Position numbers and translations under genes: made by a program
In this document: in pieces, positions 60,335 to 64,000 of the stretch
Layout: each line of letters starts with the position of its first letter
How positions within the stretch are numbered: the stretch's first letter is position 1
Notes under the pieces: generated by a model
What the model saw: the letters and a program-made list of their open reading frames with translations, nothing else
Databases searched by the model: none
What the model was told of the DNA's origin: nothing
Source: Pseudoduganella lutea
GTDB lineage: Bacteria; Pseudomonadota; Gammaproteobacteria; Burkholderiales; Burkholderiaceae_D
Direction: 5' to 3'
DNA: 64,000 bases
Assembly (NCBI RefSeq): GCF_004209755.1
Contig: NZ_CP035913.1
Location: forward strand, 434,001 to 498,000

Positions 60335-60380
60335 CGGCGCGGGGCGCGGCCGGTCGCGGCCACGCCCCGCGCCGGCTTTT
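60335..60380 (+). terminator. Intrinsic terminator of the GH105-DUF2264 transcript
   Basis: A 12-bp stem CGGCGCGGGGCG/CGCCCCGCGCCG, continued by GGCCG-GTCG-CGGCC across a one-base bulge on each side, then GCTTTTGCTTCTTCC. It is 21 bp after the DUF2264 stop. Confidence 0.85.
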
Positions 60381-60445
60381 GCTTCTTCCTGGATTTGCAG
60401 CACGCCGCTTCCCTGACCCGCCACGTGCCGGTGGCGCACGGAAAC

Positions 60446-60475
60446 GACAACGCCGGCGTGCGGGCCGGCGTTGTC
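60446..60475. terminator. Second hairpin between convergent genes
   Basis: Perfect 12-bp stem GACAACGCCGGC/GCCGGCGTTGTC with loop GTGCGG. There is no T-run on either side. It lies between the DUF2264 gene and the oppositely oriented XylR-type gene, so it may serve as the XylR-side terminator or as a back-up. Confidence 0.6.
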
Positions 60476-60509
60476 ATGCGGGATGCCGGTACAACCGGCT
60501 CGGGGGCCT

Positions 60510-61700
60510 TCAGGCGGCGGCGAGCGCGCCTTGCTTGAGGATGCGGTCCTGCCACACGCGCGGCGTGCAGCCCAGCTCCCGCCCGAAGACGGTGTACAGG
60601 TACTGCACCGAGGTGAAGCCGCAATTGACCGCCACCTCGGGCATGCTGGCCGCCCCGCTGCGCAGCATCTGCTTGGCTTCTTCCAGCTTGAAGCGCAGGA
60701 TCTCGTCGTGCACGGAGCGCCCCAGCTCGCGCTTGAAGCGCGCTTCCAGCGCCGAGCGCGACATGCGCACGTAGTACGCCACCTGCTCCGCCTTGATGCC
60801 GCGCCGGGCATTCAGGCGGATGAAGTGCAGCGCGCGCATGACCTGCGGATGGTAGCTGGGCGCACCGGTCTTGTGCGGGGCCTGCGCCAGTTCCAGCGGG
60901 GCCACCCATTCCTCCTGCACCTGCAGGCGGCGCTCGAGCGCGCGGTGCAGCATCTGCGCGGCGCGCCGGCCCATTTCCTGCCGGTCCAGCATGACCGAGG
61001 CCAGCGGCACCGGCGACAGGTCCTGCGCCAGCGGGTCGCTGTCGATGCCGACGATCAGCACCTGCGATCCGGCGTCGTAGCCGGCCAGCGCACAGGCCTG
61101 GGTCAGCAGGCGCGCACGGATCTCATCCGCGGCGAAGATCGCCACCGGCTTGGGCAGGCCATCCAGCCACCCGATCAGCCGGGTCATCGCCACGCCGAAT
61201 ACCGGCTGGCTGCCCTGCTCGCCCTGGAACACGGACACATCGGCCCGGTCGCGCCGGGCCAGCGCGATGAATTCTTCTTCCCGTTCCCGCACCCAGCACC
61301 GTCCCTCCGCGGCCGGCGCACTGAGGACCGCGAAACGTGCCGCACCATGGCTGATCAGGTAGTCGTAGGCCTTGCGCACCAGCGCGACGTTGTCGGCGAA
61401 GACCGTGGGGGCGCGGTGTTCCACGGGCAGTGCGCTGCGGCCCAGCGCAACGCCGATCACGGTGGCGCCGCCCGCCCGCAGCGATTCCACGTCATGGACA
61501 TCGCTGTTGACAATGAAGGCGTCGGCATGCCTGGCGAGCGGCGCCAGCGATTCGCCGTCGGCAGGGGCGCTCGTCAATAACAGGTTCCAGTTGAGCAGAT
61601 GCTGGCGCATGTGCTCGACAATGCCGGTGATCATCTTGCTGTTGCTGACTTCATTTTCGCCCAGCAACAGGGCGATTCGGCTACGTTTGGTCGGCTCCAC
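60510..61700 (-). CDS. XylR-type regulator (LacI-like sensor with AraC DNA-binding domain)
   Basis: A 396-residue activator. Residues about 1-275 form a periplasmic-binding-protein fold related to LacI sensors (RIALLLGENEVSNSKMITGIVEHM, KPVAIFAADEIRARLL, VLIVGIDSDPLAQDL); residues about 290-390 are an AraC double helix-turn-helix (RRGIKAEQVAYYVRMSRSALEARFKRELG and MPEVAVNCGFTSVQYLYTVFGRELG). The start is GTG 61700 behind CAGGAGACATGCC; a TTG frame extends 11 codons further but has no site. It is the best candidate to bind the CGCAATTG elements, whose repeated half-sites about 21 bp apart next to the -35 box are typical for AraC-type activators. Confidence 0.92.
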   Translation of the reverse strand: MEPTKRSRIALLLGENEVSNSKMITGIVEHMRQHLLNWNLLLTSAPADGESLAPLARHADAFIVNSDVHDVESLRAGGATVIGVALGRSALPVEHRAPTVFADNVALVRKAYDYLISHGAARFAVLSAPAAEGRCWVREREEEFIALARRDRADVSVFQGEQGSQPVFGVAMTRLIGWLDGLPKPVAIFAADEIRARLLTQACALAGYDAGSQVLIVGIDSDPLAQDLSPVPLASVMLDRQEMGRRAAQMLHRALERRLQVQEEWVAPLELAQAPHKTGAPSYHPQVMRALHFIRLNARRGIKAEQVAYYVRMSRSALEARFKRELGRSVHDEILRFKLEEAKQMLRSGAASMPEVAVNCGFTSVQYLYTVFGRELGCTPRVWQDRILKQGALAAA

Positions 61701-61727
61701 GGCATGTCTCCTGTATTCGCGTTTTTG

Positions 61728-61771
61728 GTTCAAGGAACGTTACCAGACGGCTCTGGTAACGTTCCTTGAAC
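61728..61771. promoter_or_regulatory. Perfect 44-bp inverted repeat in the XylR-type gene leader
   Basis: Arms of exactly 20 bp, GTTCAAGGAACGTTACCAGA (61728-61747) and its complement (61752-61771), around CGGC. Each arm contains a TGGTAACGTTCC-like pseudo-palindrome with a central CG, as in LacI-family operators. A third partial copy TCTGGTAACGTT lies at 61818-61829. It starts just after the predicted transcription start. Confidence 0.75.
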
Positions 61772-61782
61772 AATTTTTTATC

Positions 61783-61811
61783 ATGTTATGGCGCGTAATG
61801 GAGGACGTCAA
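61783..61811 (-). promoter_or_regulatory. Predicted promoter of the XylR-type regulator
   Basis: Minus strand TTGACG (61811-61806), 17-bp spacer, TAACAT (61788-61783). It is flanked by repeat TCTGGTAACGTT upstream (61818-61829) and the 44-bp inverted repeat downstream, so repressor binding on both sides could close it. Confidence 0.65.
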
Positions 61812-61841
61812 CAGGTTTCTGGTAACGTTGCGAGAGTGTTG

Positions 61842-63953
61842 TCAGGATGCATAGCTCAGACCCGCATCGCCGGCAGCGCCAGCGTCCGGGGCCGACGGCA
61901 GGATCGTGCGCAGGCCAACCAGGCCGGCGGCGACAGCTGCGCCAAGGTCGCGCTCCAGCTCGGCCACGGGTGGCGGCGGCCCCGTCGGCGGCAGCAACTG
62001 GCAACAGCGGTTGCGCCCCGCCGACTTGGCCAGGTACAACGCCCCGTCGGCCAGTTCCAGCGCCTGCTGCCAGCCGCACTGCGCCTCGTCCAGGCCGGCA
62101 AACGGCAGGTCGATCATGCCGGCGCTGACCGTGACCCGCAGCAGCGTGCCGCCCGCGTCGACCGGGGTGCCGGCGATCGCATCGAGGATGCGCCGGGCCA
62201 GGGCGGCGGCCTGCGCGGCATCGCAGCCGGCCGAGTGGATGACGAACTCCTCGCCGCCCCAGCGCAGCACGGTGTCGCTGTCGCGCACCACCGCCTGCAG
62301 GCGTTTCGCCACCTCGACCAGCACGGCATCGCCCGCGCCATGGCCGTGGGTGTCGTTGACCTGCTTGAAATGGTCGAGGTCCAGCACCACCAGGACGTCG
62401 CCGGCGCCCCGTGCCTGGCCGCGCCGCTCATGTGCGACACCGCCGGCACGCGCCTGCATCCTGTCGACGAACGAACGGCGGTTGTACAGCCCGGTGAGCG
62501 GATCGCGCTCCGCATGCTCCGCCAGGCGCCCGTTCAGTTCCCGCAAGCGGGCATTGGACTTGCCGGCGCGACGGTACATCAGGCCGATGAAACCACCGAT
62601 CACCAGCATCAGCACCACCGCCAGGCCCAGCACCACGCGCTGCAGCTCGCGGTTGCGGATGACCGCATCCTTGAGCCGGTTCTGCTCCTGCAGCAATTCG
62701 ATGCGCCGCTGGTTCTCCGTCCGTTCGAAGCGCTCCTGCAGCGCCGCGACAGCCTTGCTGCGCTGCTCCGTGAATTGCTTGCGCTCGAGCTCCTGCTGTT
62801 CGCGCAGCACCCCGACCAGTTCCTTCAGCGCACCCTGGCGCTGCAGCATGCGGCCCTTCTCGTCCAGCATGCTGACGAGTGCCTGCTTGTTGCCCTGCCT
62901 GCGGAAATGCGCGATGACCTGGTCGATGTAGCCGAGGGCTTCCGCCAGCCTGCTCTGGCCGCCCAGCGCAAAACCGAGATTGGCGCGCGCCGTGATCGCC
63001 GTGCCGTTGTCGGCCGACGCCTCGGCCACCCGCAGGGCAGCGCGGGAAAGGCGCTCGGCATCGGCGAACCGTTCGCGCCGCAGTGCCAGGTCGGCCCAGT
63101 CGGCCAGCACCCGCCCTTCCAGCACGGACATCGCGCCGTCGCGGCTGATGCGCAGGGCGCGGGCGAAATCCTGTTCCGCCTCGGCCGGGCGTCCAAGATC
63201 GATCAGCGACAATGCGCGCGCCAGGTGCAGCAGGGACCGCGTCCGCGCGCGCAGCCTGCCATCGTCCGCCTGGAAGGCTTCCGTCACCACGCGATACGCG
63301 CCGGCATGGTCCAGCAAGCCGGTATAGGTGTAGGCGATGTTCATCAGCGCCTCGACCCGCGACGCGGCCGGGTGTCCGGTCCGGTCGCTGAGCGCGGCCC
63401 CGGCCTGGAACCGCTCGATGGCGTGTTCGTACTCCGCCTTGAGCAAATGCGCCCGCCCGTAGGCCATGTCGATGCTGAACGCCAGGTCGGGTGCGCCAGG
63501 CAGGTCGCCCCCGCCGGCGACGCGATCCAGCGCTTCGCGGGCGGCATCGGGCCGATAGCTGCGCAGGTGCTCGTCGATGTCGGGCAGCTGCGCCCAGGCC
63601 AGGCTGACCGGGTCGCGCTCCCGCAGGCCCAGCTCGCGCAGCTGCATGCTGACCCGTCCCGCAGCGGCGTTGTCACCCAGGTCGACATACGCCTGCCGAA
63701 GGCGCAGCAACAGCGCGCGCCGCACCGGCAAGGCCCGTGCTCCGGGTTCCGCGGCGAAGTGCTCGAGAACGGCGATGGCTTCGCGCGGACGGGTCTGTGC
63801 AAGTGAATCGGCCGCCGTCAATGGCGCAGGCAGTTCGGCGCCGCTGGCCATGGCCGTGATGCCCATGCCGATGAGCACCAACGTAACGCCGATCAATACC
63901 ATTCTCCGAGCCGTTCCCACGATCATGCTGTCATCGCCAACGAAAGTGGCCAC
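61842..63953 (-). CDS. GGDEF diguanylate cyclase with TPR-like periplasmic sensor
   Basis: A 703-residue membrane protein. An N-terminal hydrophobic segment (MVLIGVTLVLIGMGITAMASG) exports a helical, TPR-like region (about residues 40-440; LAQTRPREAIAVLEHFA, AEQDFARALRIS). A coiled coil (QQELERKQFTEQRSKAVAALQERF) and a second membrane segment (VVLGLAVVLMLVIGGFIGLMY) lead to the GGDEF domain with intact GGEEF (about 565-569) and the inhibitory RxxD site (RDSD) just upstream, so it should make c-di-GMP with product feedback. ATG 63953 is used; codon 10 is an alternative. It is not obviously tied to the sugar locus except by position. Confidence 0.9.
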   Translation of the reverse strand: MATFVGDDSMIVGTARRMVLIGVTLVLIGMGITAMASGAELPAPLTAADSLAQTRPREAIAVLEHFAAEPGARALPVRRALLLRLRQAYVDLGDNAAAGRVSMQLRELGLRERDPVSLAWAQLPDIDEHLRSYRPDAAREALDRVAGGGDLPGAPDLAFSIDMAYGRAHLLKAEYEHAIERFQAGAALSDRTGHPAASRVEALMNIAYTYTGLLDHAGAYRVVTEAFQADDGRLRARTRSLLHLARALSLIDLGRPAEAEQDFARALRISRDGAMSVLEGRVLADWADLALRRERFADAERLSRAALRVAEASADNGTAITARANLGFALGGQSRLAEALGYIDQVIAHFRRQGNKQALVSMLDEKGRMLQRQGALKELVGVLREQQELERKQFTEQRSKAVAALQERFERTENQRRIELLQEQNRLKDAVIRNRELQRVVLGLAVVLMLVIGGFIGLMYRRAGKSNARLRELNGRLAEHAERDPLTGLYNRRSFVDRMQARAGGVAHERRGQARGAGDVLVVLDLDHFKQVNDTHGHGAGDAVLVEVAKRLQAVVRDSDTVLRWGGEEFVIHSAGCDAAQAAALARRILDAIAGTPVDAGGTLLRVTVSAGMIDLPFAGLDEAQCGWQQALELADGALYLAKSAGRNRCCQLLPPTGPPPPVAELERDLGAAVAAGLVGLRTILPSAPDAGAAGDAGLSYAS

Positions 63954-64000
63954 GCTGCGCGGCCGGATCGGAAATGATACTGCTATCCAACACCAGCTAA

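Noticed and set aside
61701..61733. TTG start at 61733 for the XylR-type regulator
   Set aside because: No Shine-Dalgarno precedes it and it would begin inside the 44-bp inverted repeat; GTG 61700 has CAGGAGA at good distance.
61728..61771. The 44-bp inverted repeat as a terminator for the GGDEF gene
   Set aside because: On that strand it is followed by CCAAAAACG, not a T-run, and it comes after a good promoter for the next gene, so an operator or leader structure is more likely.

Overview
The window reads as one high-GC betaproteobacterial chromosome segment, most like the Massilia/Duganella/Pseudoduganella group of Oxalobacteraceae. That assignment is an inference from base composition, the TonB-receptor/LacI/CAZyme style and the aldehyde/sigma-54 module; no rRNA marker is present. 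I saw no tRNA, rRNA, CRISPR array, insertion sequence or prophage. Much of it is polysaccharide and sugar catabolism.

Left arm (1-18.2 kb): a TonB-dependent receptor cut by the window edge, a LacI repressor, then a long rightward run: PhyH-type dioxygenase, two exported GH43 enzymes, a cytoplasmic GH2 glycosidase, a complete sugar ABC transporter (binding protein, two permeases, ATPase), galT and galK. This looks like import of galactose- and arabinose-containing oligosaccharides followed by cytoplasmic cleavage and the Leloir pathway. A two-component system and a small lipoprotein follow.

Middle (18.3-32.8 kb): an unrelated metabolic and stress module, with amidohydrolase, pirin, two NTF2-like proteins, AraC, TetR and sigma-54 regulators, aldehyde dehydrogenase, an epoxide-hydrolase-like enzyme overlapping an ankyrin protein, a broken alpha/beta hydrolase and a DedA-rhodanese fusion. 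Two genes here carry near-identical -24/-12 promoters and matching upstream sites, so they probably form a small regulon of the V4R/sigma-54 activator encoded between them.

Right arm (32.9-61.7 kb): a dense carbohydrate locus. It holds a uronate-dehydrogenase-like enzyme, a clan-A glycosidase, GH28/49-like beta-helix, GH3 (two), GH36, GH27, GH8, a pectate-lyase-like beta-helix, GH105-DUF4861, GH105, DUF2264, an MFS sugar transporter, a LacI and an XylR-type regulator. It also holds two exported proteins of the polysaccharide pyruvyltransferase fold. Nine of these genes share a CGCAATTG element that runs into the -35 box, with a -10 box 17 (once 18) bp further on. This defines a local regulon and independently supports the chosen start codons. 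The enzyme set suits pectin/rhamnogalacturonan side chains or another acidic, galactose-rich heteropolysaccharide.

The best candidate for something undescribed is the pair of exported pyruvyltransferase-fold proteins. Both carry Glu-x-His where known enzymes are expected to have Arg-x-His, and the periplasm should lack their normal donor, phosphoenolpyruvate. The window ends with a GGDEF diguanylate cyclase.
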